Assembly: GCA_023129715.1 (NCBI GenBank) | Contig: JAGMBO010000042.1 | Location: 1-46,441 of the forward strand | Reading direction: 5' to 3' | Length of the DNA stretch: 46,441 bases | Source of the DNA: Candidatus Eiseniibacteriota bacterium | Lineage (GTDB): Bacteria; Eisenbacteria; RBG-16-71-46; CAIMUX01; WJJG01 | In this document: positions 26,447 to 34,669 of the stretch, piece after piece | Layout: every line of letters starts with the position of its first letter | Numbering within the stretch: position 1 is the first letter of the stretch | Program-made: the position numbers and the translations under genes | Notes under the pieces: model-generated | What the model was told of the DNA's origin: nothing | What the model saw: the letters and a program-made list of their open reading frames with translations, nothing else | Database searches by the model: none

Positions 26447-27952
26447 TCAGCGAATCAGAACGATCCGGGCCGGAAAGCCATGCATGGGACCATGCCCCTC
26501 CAGCGTGTAGTAGTAGGCCCCTGACGGCAGGTCCTGTCCGGCGTGGCCGCGTCCATCCCACGGGATCGATAGCATGCCTTCTGGCGGCGTGGTCTGCCTG
26601 ATCTGCAGAACCCGCACACAGCGGCCGGTGGCATCGAAGATCCGGAGCCGCGGCGCCGTATGCGGGGAGACCGTGGCCGTTCGGGAGCCCGGCCCGCGCC
26701 GGCCGGACAGCGGGAATGCCGCGGTCTCCAGCACGAAGCGCGTTTCCGAGCGGCAGGGATTGGGTGCGCACCATACTGCGTGCCGGGCGAACGCCTGGCT
26801 CATTGCTGGATCATCGTCCTCCAGGGCACCAGGAAGCGCCTCGCGCTGCTTGTAGTAGATCTCGTTGAACATTCCGCGCGAGTCCTGCCAGACGGCATGA
26901 ACACGCCCGGTAGGATCAACGGCGACATCGGGATTGCGGGCCGGCCCCGGGGATTCGGAGATCTGGAGGGGAAGACTCCAGCCGACGCCGTTCCAATGGC
27001 TGTAGTAGATCACATAGTCGCCGGGAGTGTTCTCCGACCAGACCAAGTGCACCCCACCATCTTCATCGGCGGCGAGTCCGGGTTCGCAGCCGATGGACGC
27101 GCCGCCGGAGATGACCCCCTCGCCACTCCATCCCGCGGGCTCCCAGCGCCGGCAGTAGAGGTCGCCGCCATCGAGGCGGCTGTCTTTCCAGACGACATGA
27201 ACGCATCCATGGCTGTCAACGGCGATGGCCGGATCCTGAGCGGCTGTGTCAATCCGATCACTCAGGCGCTGGTCGTCCTCCCACACGCCGTCGATGCAGC
27301 GCTTGTAGTAGATGTTCAAGATCTCCGGCGTGTCACGCAGATCTCCCCAGGCGACGTGGACGTTGCCCGAAGCCTCGACGGCGATCGCCGGGTCGTAGGC
27401 ACCGGCAAGTGCGTCCGGTAGGCGGACCTCGGCGGACCATCCGTTCTCATCGCGGCGGCGGTAGTAGATGGCGCTCTCTCCCAAGCGGGAATCGGAGTAG
27501 ACCACGTGGACGGATCCGCTCGCATCGATAGCGATCTTTGGGTCATCGGGATATCCACCGTTGTTGGTGATCAGCTCGGCGCCATACCAGAAGCCATCCA
27601 CCCTGCGCAGATAGTAGATCTCGAAAGCCAGACGTGAGTAGACAACATGAACATCACCAGCGGGATCCACAGCGACCGCTGCGTAGGCACGCTGGCCTCA
27701 CCCTCCGGTGATCGGGTCATCGATGGTCCAGGTGGAACCGGTCCAATTCTTGTAGTAGATCTCATGGTCGAGGTTGCGATAGTCATCCCAGACCACGTGC
27801 AGCTGCCCGTCGGGCGCGGCGGCGATCGCCGGGCGCAACGACTCCGCACCGGTTTCTGTAAGGCGCTGATCATCACTCCAGTAGAGGGGCGATCCGGATG
27901 CCGGTCCCGGGGCGAGGAGGAGTGCGGCCAGCAACCCGGCGCAGGCGGTCAC
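26447..27952 (-). pseudogene. BNR-like beta-propeller surface protein split by an in-frame TGA
   Basis: Read on the minus strand from GTG 27952, the frame encodes a signal-like N-terminus (LLAALLLAPGPASG) and one propeller unit ending in DDPITGG. It then meets TGA at 27700-27698 and continues without any shift as GQRAYAAVAVDPAGDVHVVY to the stop at 26447. In all it is about 500 residues. Six or more repeats of the DPxIAVDxxGxVHVVW...IYY type follow, then a FlgD-like tail (FDATGRCVRVLQI, WDGRGHAGQDLPSGAYYYTL). The unit after the stop (ITNNGGYPDDPKIAID) aligns the TGA with a glycine. GGA to TGA is a single change. Either the gene is newly broken, the stop is read through, or the base is a sequencing error. 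The downstream piece could start at GTG 27670 but would lack a signal. Confidence 0.75.
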
Positions 27953-28210
27953 GCCCGCCGCAGATTCACATGGATTCGCGTCCCCCAGGCCTTCGTCGCT
28001 AACTGTATGCTATCACATGGGGTTACGGGATTCAAGGGGTGTGCGGCGCGCGCGTCATCGACGCCGAGCTGTCCCGGGCGGTTCAAGAAATCGAAGGCCC
28101 GTGACGACAACCAGATAGAGATGCACTGCGTTCGCCGAAACGAATTCGCATCTGTTGCTCCCGTGGCAGCGCACCCACCGAGGGCCTCAACAGATAAGGA
28201 GGCGCAATCG

Positions 28211-29254
28211 ATGATGTCGAGTACTTGGATCGATCGGAGGAACGGGACCCGCCTGGGCCTCGCAGTCGCCGTGGCCGTCGTGCTCGGGCTGATTTGGGGT
28301 CCGCCCGCGGGCGCCATCGATGAGCAGGATGGCTCGGGCTACGAGCAGCTCCTCGAAGAGCATGCCGAGTATCAGGCCGAGATCGGGGCTGCCGAGGCAG
28401 CGATTGCCGCGGATGAGGAGGCCGAGCGGAATCTCCTCGCCTACAGTGATTCCCTCGAAGCGCATCCCGACCTGGCGAAGCATGAAGAGGCCCTTGCGGA
28501 GGCGATGGAAGAGGACGCCATTCTGGCATCCCGGCACGCCGCCTTCGAGGAGGCCGCTGCCGCAGATCCCGAGGCGGCAGAGCAGATGGTGGCGTTCGAC
28601 AACCTGCTCGCCGAGAATCCTGATCTGGCCGAGCATCTCGAGGATGTCGAGCACGCCGCAGCCGCAAGCGACGGGTTCCTCGAGCAGCATGGGGATGCGA
28701 TCGCCCAGCTCGAGGCCGACGGCGAATCCGCCGAGGAGTTCTATGCCCTCGAGGGTGGACCGACCTATGTAGGTGCCGATCCGGTCATCATCGCCTATGT
28801 CGACTACCTGGTCGCCCACCCGCGCCTCTACCGCGCATGGTGGCGCACCTATCATTACCTCCGCGCGAATCCGCTCGTGGCACATGGGGTCTATGCGCAT
28901 TGGCGCTGGTACAATCCGCGCCCGCGGCTGTGGAGCGCCTGGTGGAACTACCGCCTGCGGGTCGCGACCCATCGTCCGCTGCATCGGGTCTTCTGGGAGC
29001 GCCGCGTCTACCTCGGCCAGCGCCCTTGGCTGGCGCGTCCCTTCTACAATCATCGCTGGTTTATCGCCGGACGGCCCGCCCTGCGTCCGCACCTGCGCTT
29101 CCTCCGGCGCCATCCGCGAATCGCACGTGGCATCGTCCACCATCGCCGCTGGGCGGTACATCATCCGCATATGGTGCGACCGCCGAAGGCGAAGCCGATT
29201 CGTGTCGTCAAGCCCGTGCCGCCGCCGAAGCCACGTCCGATCCGGCGGCGCTAG
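28211..29254 (+). CDS. Charge-segregated repeat protein of unknown function
   Basis: The protein is 347 aa, with ATG 28211 behind AAGGAGG. Residues 1-35 are a signal peptide (LGLAVAVAVVLGLIWGPPAGA). Residues about 36-190 are helical and very acidic (Glu/Asp/Ala). Residues about 200-347 are very basic and aromatic (Arg, His, Trp, Tyr, Pro), ending KPVPPPKPRPIRRR. Both halves seem to use one repeat of about 17-20 residues: EAHPDLAKHEEAL and AENPDLAEHLEDV in the acidic half, VAHPRLYRAWWRTYHYL, RANPLVAHGVYAHWRWY and later copies in the basic half. I do not recognise a family. The halves could bind each other, or the basic half could bind nucleic acid or polysaccharide outside the cell. It stands alone with a terminator-like hairpin after it. 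Confidence 0.6.
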   Translation: MMSSTWIDRRNGTRLGLAVAVAVVLGLIWGPPAGAIDEQDGSGYEQLLEEHAEYQAEIGAAEAAIAADEEAERNLLAYSDSLEAHPDLAKHEEALAEAMEEDAILASRHAAFEEAAAADPEAAEQMVAFDNLLAENPDLAEHLEDVEHAAAASDGFLEQHGDAIAQLEADGESAEEFYALEGGPTYVGADPVIIAYVDYLVAHPRLYRAWWRTYHYLRANPLVAHGVYAHWRWYNPRPRLWSAWWNYRLRVATHRPLHRVFWERRVYLGQRPWLARPFYNHRWFIAGRPALRPHLRFLRRHPRIARGIVHHRRWAVHHPHMVRPPKAKPIRVVKPVPPPKPRPIRRR

Positions 29255-29311
29255 CGACGGACGAAGACAGCAGTTTCGAGTGCTCGCCTGATCCGACGGG
29301 CGAGATGACTC

Positions 29312-29343
29312 CGAGGCGGAACCCCCGAGTGGGTTCCGCCTCG
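29312..29343 (+). terminator. Strong hairpin downstream of the charge-segregated protein gene
   Basis: A perfect 13-bp stem (CGAGGCGGAACCC / GGGTTCCGCCTCG) with a six-base loop lies 58 bases after the stop at 29254. No T-run follows, so termination may need Rho or the stem may mainly stabilise the 3' end. Confidence 0.6.
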
Positions 29344-29403
29344 CGTCGTCATAGGCCGGAGTGAGTGTTCGGGCCGCTGGGGCGGGCGGATTCGGGTCGT
29401 CTG

Positions 29404-29412
29404 TGATAGACT
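29404..29412 (+). promoter_or_regulatory. Possible extended -10 element
   Basis: TGATAGACT fits TGn plus TAnnnT and lies about 180 bases before the GTG at 29594. No convincing -35 box is present. A similar TAGACTAGGAG occurs near 21290 before the aldo/keto reductase gene. Confidence 0.25.
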
Positions 29413-29444
29413 AAGAGACAAGGACAGAACCTGATCCCGCGTTC

Positions 29445-29570
29445 CTCCGGGGGACAGCCAGTGGGAGTCTCTCCAGGGGACTACCAGTGGGGTATCTCCA
29501 GGGGATTACCAGTCGGGTCTTTCCAGAGGCTGCCAGTCGGGGCCCTTCCGGGGACTACCAGTCGGGAGAT
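29445..29570 (+). repeat. Five tandem 25-bp repeats in the leader of the BNR surface gene
   Basis: The units begin at 29445 (26 bases), 29471, 29496, 29521 and 29546, with consensus CTCCAGGGGACTACCAGT followed by GGGGTAT. A period of 25 is not a multiple of three, so it is not coding. It ends 23 bases before the GTG start at 29594 and so lies in the untranslated leader. The rest of the 339-base spacer holds only the hairpin at 29312 and a weak -10. Confidence 0.8.
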
Positions 29571-29593
29571 CTCCTCGACAACCGGAGTACATC

Positions 29594-31480
29594 GTGGACA
29601 ACCGCAAGAACTTCATCCCTCGTGCCCACCGTTGTCTGTCCGCACCACCAGGCCCACTTGCGACCGTTGGTCTGCCTTCGACCGCGTGCTTGCTCGTGCT
29701 CGCCGGTCTGGTCTCGGTTGCGAGCATGCTCGCGATTGCCTGCCCCTCTGCGGAGGCCGCGGTTCCACAGATCCGGCTCAACTCGGATACGACCCTGGAG
29801 CTGCAGAACGAGCAACAGATCTGCGTCAACCCAACTGACCCAGACAATGTCGTCGCCTGCTGGCGCGACTTCCGCCTGGGCTATCGTCAAGTCGGTGTGG
29901 GCTACTCGCTCGACGGCGGTTATACATGGACCGACTTCCTGATCGGCGGAGAGCTGCCGCTCGACAGCGATCCCGTGCTCACGGTCGATCGGGACGGCAC
30001 CTTCTACTTGGTCGTCCTCAACTACGCCAGCACGACCGGCGAGAACCAGCTCTCCGTACACCGCTCCACGACCCAGGGCGTCACCTGGGAGGGACCGTTT
30101 GCCGCGGTGGTGGCCACCGGCTCGGACTTCGAAGACAAGGAGTGGATTGCAGTCGATCGCACCGAGGGCCCCCGCAGCGGCGATCTCTACGTTTCCTGGG
30201 CCCGCTTCTACGACGTCAAGATCATGTGCGTGCGCTCGACCGACCGGGGCGAGACGTGGAGCGCAGCCGTGCGGGTTTCCGATCCCGGGATCTCCTGCCA
30301 ATGGCCGGTGCCGATCGTGCTGGCCAATGGTGACGTGCTGATCGCGTGGGACACGTATGAGACGCCGACGATCTCCTACGACATCTCTACGGATGGAGGA
30401 CAGACTTGGGGCACCGACCGTGTACTCGTCACGACCCCGGTTCCCCCTCAAGCGGATATCAACGGTGGGATCACGATCTTCCCCTATCCCAGCCTGGCCT
30501 TGGATGAGTCGGGTGGCCCGCGATCCGGTTGGGTCTACTGTGTCTATGTCGATGTGGATGACTTCGGAGATGGCGTCGACATCTTCTCCCGCCGCTCGAC
30601 CGACCAGGGTCAGAGCTGGAGCGCAGCCGTGCGGATCAACGACGACCCGCGAGGATTCCAGCGCGATCAGTTCCATCCCTGGGTTACCTGCGATGAACAT
30701 GGGATCCTGACCGCCATCTGGTACGACTGGCGCGACGACACCAACAACTATCTATGGCACATCTACATGAGCCGCTCGATCGATGGGGGAGTCACCTGGG
30801 AGGGGAATGTGCGGATCACGGACGTGGCCTCCAGCCCGGGGGATGCGGCGCGCGCCTCTGCCGCTTGGCCGATGGAGGTGGGGCAGGCTGCGGGGTCGGT
30901 CGGGGGGTGGGTCAGCGGCTCGCTTGATGGTCGCCTCGGGGGGTCAATCAGCGGTTCGGTCGATAGTCGTCTCGGTGAATCGGTCAGCGGCTCGCTCGAT
31001 AGTCAGCTCGGTGGACCGGTCGGCCCCCAAGTCCCGCTGGCCCTCAGCCGGGCAGGGCTGATCGGCGAGTACAGCGGGGTGGCCGTGCGCGACAACATCG
31101 TCCATCCCGTCTGGACCGATACGCGCAATGGGCATCAGGACACCTACGCGTCGGTCTTCTTCTCGCCCGCGGGCATCAACGATCAACCGGGGGGAGCCGG
31201 AGAGCTCTCACTGCACGTCTATCCCTCTCCCGTTGCGGGGCGGGCGGAGCTGCGCCTCGCCTCTGCACCCGACGGCGAGGTGTGGGTCGAGATCCTCGAT
31301 GCGGCCGGGCGTCGAGTACAGGTTCTGCGAGTAGACTCCGGCGCGTCGGAGAACACGCGCTTCTTCTGGGACGGGCGCGATACCCGAGGCCGACTGCAAC
31401 CGGCAGGTGTCTACTTTGCTCGCCTTGCCGGACTCTCAGAGCCGCGCCCAGGCGCAACTCGGATTGTATTCACTCGCTGA
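29594..31480 (+). CDS. Sialidase-like Asp-box (BNR) surface protein with FlgD-like tail
   Basis: The protein is 628 aa from GTG 29594 (CCGGAG upstream). The N-terminus has a long signal segment (VGLPSTACLLVLAGLVSVAS). Residues about 60-420 hold repeated Asp-box motifs: YSLDGGYTW, RSTTQGVTW, RSTDRGETW, STDGGQTW, RSTDQGQSW and SIDGGVTW, giving a six-bladed propeller like exo-sialidases. I do not see the full catalytic set (Arg triad, Tyr/Glu pair), so enzymatic activity is unsure. A 36-residue Gly/Ser linker built from three 12-residue repeats interrupts the end of the propeller (residues about 438-473). The C-terminus is the FlgD/Por-secretion-like tail (HVYPSPVAGRAEL, FFWDGRDTRGRLQPAGVYFARL). 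It is probably secreted or surface-held and could act on host or environmental glycans. Confidence 0.75.
   Translation: MDNRKNFIPRAHRCLSAPPGPLATVGLPSTACLLVLAGLVSVASMLAIACPSAEAAVPQIRLNSDTTLELQNEQQICVNPTDPDNVVACWRDFRLGYRQVGVGYSLDGGYTWTDFLIGGELPLDSDPVLTVDRDGTFYLVVLNYASTTGENQLSVHRSTTQGVTWEGPFAAVVATGSDFEDKEWIAVDRTEGPRSGDLYVSWARFYDVKIMCVRSTDRGETWSAAVRVSDPGISCQWPVPIVLANGDVLIAWDTYETPTISYDISTDGGQTWGTDRVLVTTPVPPQADINGGITIFPYPSLALDESGGPRSGWVYCVYVDVDDFGDGVDIFSRRSTDQGQSWSAAVRINDDPRGFQRDQFHPWVTCDEHGILTAIWYDWRDDTNNYLWHIYMSRSIDGGVTWEGNVRITDVASSPGDAARASAAWPMEVGQAAGSVGGWVSGSLDGRLGGSISGSVDSRLGESVSGSLDSQLGGPVGPQVPLALSRAGLIGEYSGVAVRDNIVHPVWTDTRNGHQDTYASVFFSPAGINDQPGGAGELSLHVYPSPVAGRAELRLASAPDGEVWVEILDAAGRRVQVLRVDSGASENTRFFWDGRDTRGRLQPAGVYFARLAGLSEPRPGATRIVFTR
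30905..31012 (+). repeat. Three tandem 36-bp repeats coding a Gly/Ser linker
   Basis: The units encode GWVSGSLDGRLG, GSISGSVDSRLG and ESVSGSLDSQLG. A fourth partial copy (GPVG) follows. The insert keeps the reading frame and separates propeller sequence on both sides. Confidence 0.85.
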
Positions 31481-31571
31481 TCTCTCGATCCCATCGGCGT
31501 GCCCGCCACCCGCGGGGTACGGGGGCCCGAAGGCGATGCGCTCTTCGTGAGGTCACGCAGGCGCGCCCCTG

Positions 31572-32618
31572 CTACGGGTCTTCCCGCTTTCCGGCTCCGG
31601 CCAGGAAGGCGAGGATCTCCGCCAGGGCGCGGTCGCGGATCTCGTCGCGCTCCATCAGGATCTCGTGGCGCGCGTGCGGGAATCGGACGCAGGTGCAGCT
31701 CTGCATTCGCGAGCAGGCCGTATTCTGGCCTGCCGGTTCCACCCGGGTGTCCTGTCCCGCCTGCAACATGAGCACCGGAGCCCGCACCTGGTTGGCGCCG
31801 CGCCGCGCGCGCCCGGTGGCGGCGAGGCTCTCCCGCAGCCAGCTGTAGGTTGGTCCGTCGGACTCGAGATGGGGATGCGCGGGGATCCACCGCTCTTGCC
31901 AGAGCGACCAACGAACCGCACTGTTCGTCATCGTGTTCTCGCGGAAGGTTCCCGCCTCCCAAGGCCCGTGCCCGGGACAGTAGCGGTGTCCCTGTCCGAT
32001 CCAGGTGGCCACCGTGCTGAGCGCATGGGCAAGCGGCTCGGGCAGGTCATCGGTGAGGATATCGAGCATGGGTGAACAGAGAATGGCGGCGTCGAAGTCT
32101 CCGGGATGCTCTTGCATGTAGAGCAGGGCGACCGTTCCCCCCATCGAGTGGGCGAGGATGACGCGGCGGGCGTGGGGACGCGCGTTGACGACGGAGTCGA
32201 TGAACGTTGCGACGTCCCGGATGTAGTCAGCGAAATGCTCGACGTGGACCTTGTCGGTGTCATCCTCGAGCAGGCGTTCCGAGAACCCCATACCGCGGTG
32301 ATCCATCAGATAGAGCGAGTAGCCACTCTCACGTAGATCGTAGATCAGCTCCGCGTACTTCAGGTAGGACTCAGACTTCCCCGGCAGAATCACCAGTGCG
32401 CCCCGTTCGTCGAGGACCTCGAAGGTGGCGTAGGCGATGCGTAGGCCCTGTTCACCGCTGAAGGTCCCGAAGCGGCCTCCCTGATAGTAGGGCCAAACAT
32501 GGCTATGGAAGTCCTCTTCGAATGCTTGCTCACTGATGGCCGTAGCGGCGGGGCCTGTGGCCAGGAGGAGACCCAGCAGGGCAGGCAGAGACATCGCTAG
32601 CGACAGAGAGGGTTTCAT
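31572..32618 (-). CDS. Exported alpha/beta hydrolase, lysophospholipase-like
   Basis: The protein is 348 aa from ATG 32618. A signal peptide covers residues about 1-27 (SLPALLGLLLATGPAATA). The alpha/beta hydrolase fold is clear: VILPGKSESYLKYAELI, YLMDHRGMGFSERL, and nucleophile elbow AHSMGG with Ser158. The acid is in LMLQAGQDTRVEP, and the histidine in HARHEILMERDE. The closest style is the PldB/monoglyceride lipase group (COG2267), which releases fatty acids from lysophospholipids or monoglycerides. It follows the acyl-CoA synthetase by 16 bases on the same strand, so products of one can feed the other. Confidence 0.88.
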   Translation of the reverse strand: MKPSLSLAMSLPALLGLLLATGPAATAISEQAFEEDFHSHVWPYYQGGRFGTFSGEQGLRIAYATFEVLDERGALVILPGKSESYLKYAELIYDLRESGYSLYLMDHRGMGFSERLLEDDTDKVHVEHFADYIRDVATFIDSVVNARPHARRVILAHSMGGTVALLYMQEHPGDFDAAILCSPMLDILTDDLPEPLAHALSTVATWIGQGHRYCPGHGPWEAGTFRENTMTNSAVRWSLWQERWIPAHPHLESDGPTYSWLRESLAATGRARRGANQVRAPVLMLQAGQDTRVEPAGQNTACSRMQSCTCVRFPHARHEILMERDEIRDRALAEILAFLAGAGKREDP

Positions 32619-32634
32619 TGCGCTCTATTTGCTC

Positions 32635-34095
32635 CTACAGGTAGTTGCGCAGCTCACGGCGCAGGATCTTCCCGGTCGGGCTGCGGGGAAGCTGCTCCAG
32701 GTGGCGCACCCGGCGCGGCACCTGGTAGGGGGCCAGACGTTCGCGGCAATGAGCGCGCAGGGTGACCTCATCGAAGGTTCCCCCGGGCACCAATTCGACG
32801 AAGGCGATCGGGACCTCCCCCCGCCCTGGGTCGGGCATGCCGATGACCGACGAGGAGAGGACGCTCGGATGCGCGTCGAGAACTTCCTCGATGCTGCGGG
32901 GAAAGACGTTCTCGCCGGCGACCACGAGCATTTCCTTGATCCGCCCGGTGATGAAGAGGTGCCGGTCGGCATCGATGCGGCCCATATCGCCGGTCATGAA
33001 GAAGCCTTCACTGTCGAAGGCGCCGGAGGTCTCTCCTTCCAGCTTGTAGTAGCCCTTCATCACATTGGGCCCCTTGATCCGCACTTCCCCTTCCTGATCG
33101 ACACCAAGCGGGGAACCGTCCGGGGCCGCGATCCTCTCCTCTATTCCCGGCAACGGTGGCCCGACCGAGAGACGCTTGTGCTCTTGCGGCCGGCACCAGT
33201 TGGCCACCGGGGAGGTCTCGGTGAGCCCATAGCCTTCGTTCAAGACCACACCAAACCGATCACGGAATCCGTCGAAGATCGCCTGGGGCAAGGGTTCGCC
33301 CCCGGAGACGAGATAGCGCACCGAGGCGAAGTGATCCGCCGCAGCGCCCTTGGCATTGAGAAGGCTGTTGAGCATCGAGGGGATCGCGAGCATGATCGTA
33401 GGCCGATGTGCCTGCAGCAGGTCGAGGATCTTCTTCGGCTGAAAGCGGGCGGTGTAGATCACCTTCGCCCCCAGCCAGAGCGGCAGCAGCGTGAGGACGG
33501 TCAAACCGAAACAGTGGAACTGGGGCAGCACGCCCAAGAGCACGCTCTTGCGCGGGATACCGGCCCACTCGATGCACTGCCGGATGTTGGATTCCAGGTT
33601 CCCAGCGGTCAGCATCACCCCCTTGGGACGTCCGGAGGTCCCCGATGTGTAGAGCAGAGCGGCCAGATCCCCAGTAGCCGGACACCGCGCGCGGCGGAGG
33701 GGGGGGAGTCCCTTGAACGCTATCCGATCGAGGCGGATCTCGTTGATCCCGGCGGGGAGTTCGCCGAGCGCATCGATCATTGCGCTGACGGTGATGATCG
33801 TGTCGACTTCGGCGTTCGCGATGACGAAATCACGGTCCTCGGAACGCAGGAGATAGTTGATCGGGACGATCGTCCGCCCCAGCATCCAGGTGGCGAGGAT
33901 GGCCAGGGGCGTGAGCCCCGAGGTCGGCAGCATGATCCCGATGTGGGGGCGGGATGTGCTCTGCTCGATTCTGCGTGCCAGATGTAGGGCGGCGACCAGA
34001 AGATGGATGCCGCGCCAGGAGCGCCAATCGTCGACGATCACCGTGCGCAGCGGGGCGCGCAGCAGATTCCGCAGCATCGGTTCCAGCAGTCCCAT
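32635..34095 (-). CDS. AMP-dependent acyl-CoA synthetase
   Basis: The protein is 486 aa. I choose ATG 34095 because GGAGGGAGAGAAG sits right before it; ATG 34110 would start inside that ribosome site. It activates a carboxylic acid to an acyl-AMP and then a CoA thioester. The motifs are the P-loop LLYTSGTSGRPKGVML, NEGYGLTETSP for adenine and acyl contacts, FFMTGDMGRIDADRHLFITG with the hinge, and the catalytic lysine in RSPTGKILRRELRNYL. The acid is probably a medium- or long-chain fatty acid given the lipase next in the operon. The N-terminal part is slightly shorter than typical fatty-acyl synthetases. Confidence 0.93.
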   Translation of the reverse strand: MGLLEPMLRNLLRAPLRTVIVDDWRSWRGIHLLVAALHLARRIEQSTSRPHIGIMLPTSGLTPLAILATWMLGRTIVPINYLLRSEDRDFVIANAEVDTIITVSAMIDALGELPAGINEIRLDRIAFKGLPPLRRARCPATGDLAALLYTSGTSGRPKGVMLTAGNLESNIRQCIEWAGIPRKSVLLGVLPQFHCFGLTVLTLLPLWLGAKVIYTARFQPKKILDLLQAHRPTIMLAIPSMLNSLLNAKGAAADHFASVRYLVSGGEPLPQAIFDGFRDRFGVVLNEGYGLTETSPVANWCRPQEHKRLSVGPPLPGIEERIAAPDGSPLGVDQEGEVRIKGPNVMKGYYKLEGETSGAFDSEGFFMTGDMGRIDADRHLFITGRIKEMLVVAGENVFPRSIEEVLDAHPSVLSSSVIGMPDPGRGEVPIAFVELVPGGTFDEVTLRAHCRERLAPYQVPRRVRHLEQLPRSPTGKILRRELRNYL

Positions 34096-34209
34096 CTTCT
34101 CTCCCTCCATGCCTTGCCGCAGTTCTAGGGCTCGGCCGGCTCCTCAGTAGGTCCACTTCCATCATGCAGTGCGTTCGCCAAACCATGTTTCCGTCATGCA
34201 TTGCCATGA

Positions 34210-34449
34210 TCACGCTCGCCTATCCTCGCGACCGCGTTCCTCCAATTCGAAGAGCTCTTCCACAGCGATTCCGAGAATTCCTGCCAGACGCAACGCCAAG
34301 CCGACCGACGGGTTGTAGCGACCCTTCTCGATCGAGAGGATCGTCTGACGGGTGACCCCGGCTCTCTCGGCCAGCTCCTGCTGAGTCATTTCGTTGATCT
34401 GTAAGCGATAGCGCCGGAGGTGATTGTGGATGTCGTCGCGGTAGGTCAC
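34210..34449 (-). CDS. Small XRE-family helix-turn-helix regulator
   Basis: The protein is 79 aa from GTG 34449. Nearly all of it is a Cro/CI-type DNA-binding domain (MTQQELAERAGVTRQTILSI, then EKGRYNPSVGLALRLAGILG). The short C-terminus (VEELFELEERG) is typical of the single-domain group. The likely transcription start lies at or next to the start codon, so the mRNA may be leaderless. It is divergent from the pyruvate:ferredoxin oxidoreductase gene and upstream of the acyl-CoA synthetase operon. It could control either; its own promoter carries a repeated site that it probably binds. Confidence 0.9.
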   Translation of the reverse strand: MTYRDDIHNHLRRYRLQINEMTQQELAERAGVTRQTILSIEKGRYNPSVGLALRLAGILGIAVEELFELEERGREDRRA

Positions 34450-34455
34450 GCACCC

Positions 34456-34484
34456 AAGGTACAGTGTGCTTTACATTCTGTCAA
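34456..34484 (-). promoter_or_regulatory. Promoter of the XRE regulator gene
   Basis: On the minus strand TTGACA (34484-34479, perfect) and TACCTT (34461-34456) are 17 bases apart. Transcription would begin about seven bases later, at the GTG start codon (34449). Confidence 0.55.
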
Positions 34485-34495
34485 GTTTGCTTTAC
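34463..34495. promoter_or_regulatory. Direct-repeat operator candidate over the XRE promoter
   Basis: AGTGTGCTTTAC (34463-34474) and AGTTTGCTTTAC (34484-34495) match at 11 of 12 bases and are 21 bases apart, two helical turns. They overlap the spacer and the -35 box, as expected for self-repression. Confidence 0.55.
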
Positions 34496-34669
34496 TCGGG
34501 GCCGGGATTGTGCCACCCGGGGCCGGACGGTTGCGTGACTTCATCTTGACGAATGGGGTGCCAATGGCTAAGACTTCTTGTTGCCCATTCCGGCGCAAGT
34601 AGAGCAATAATAATGGGTTATGCAAACCATTACAGATCTCGGGCCTCGGGGCCCTCGGGGAGGTAGGCC

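Noticed and set aside
27969-27971. ATG followed by TGA just before the split propeller gene, first read as a second recoded stop
   Set aside because: Base-by-base check shows this ATG is in a different frame from the GTG 27952 gene, so it is unrelated.
32536-33987. 483-codon + strand frame
   Set aside because: Antisense to the acyl-CoA synthetase with its complete motif set.
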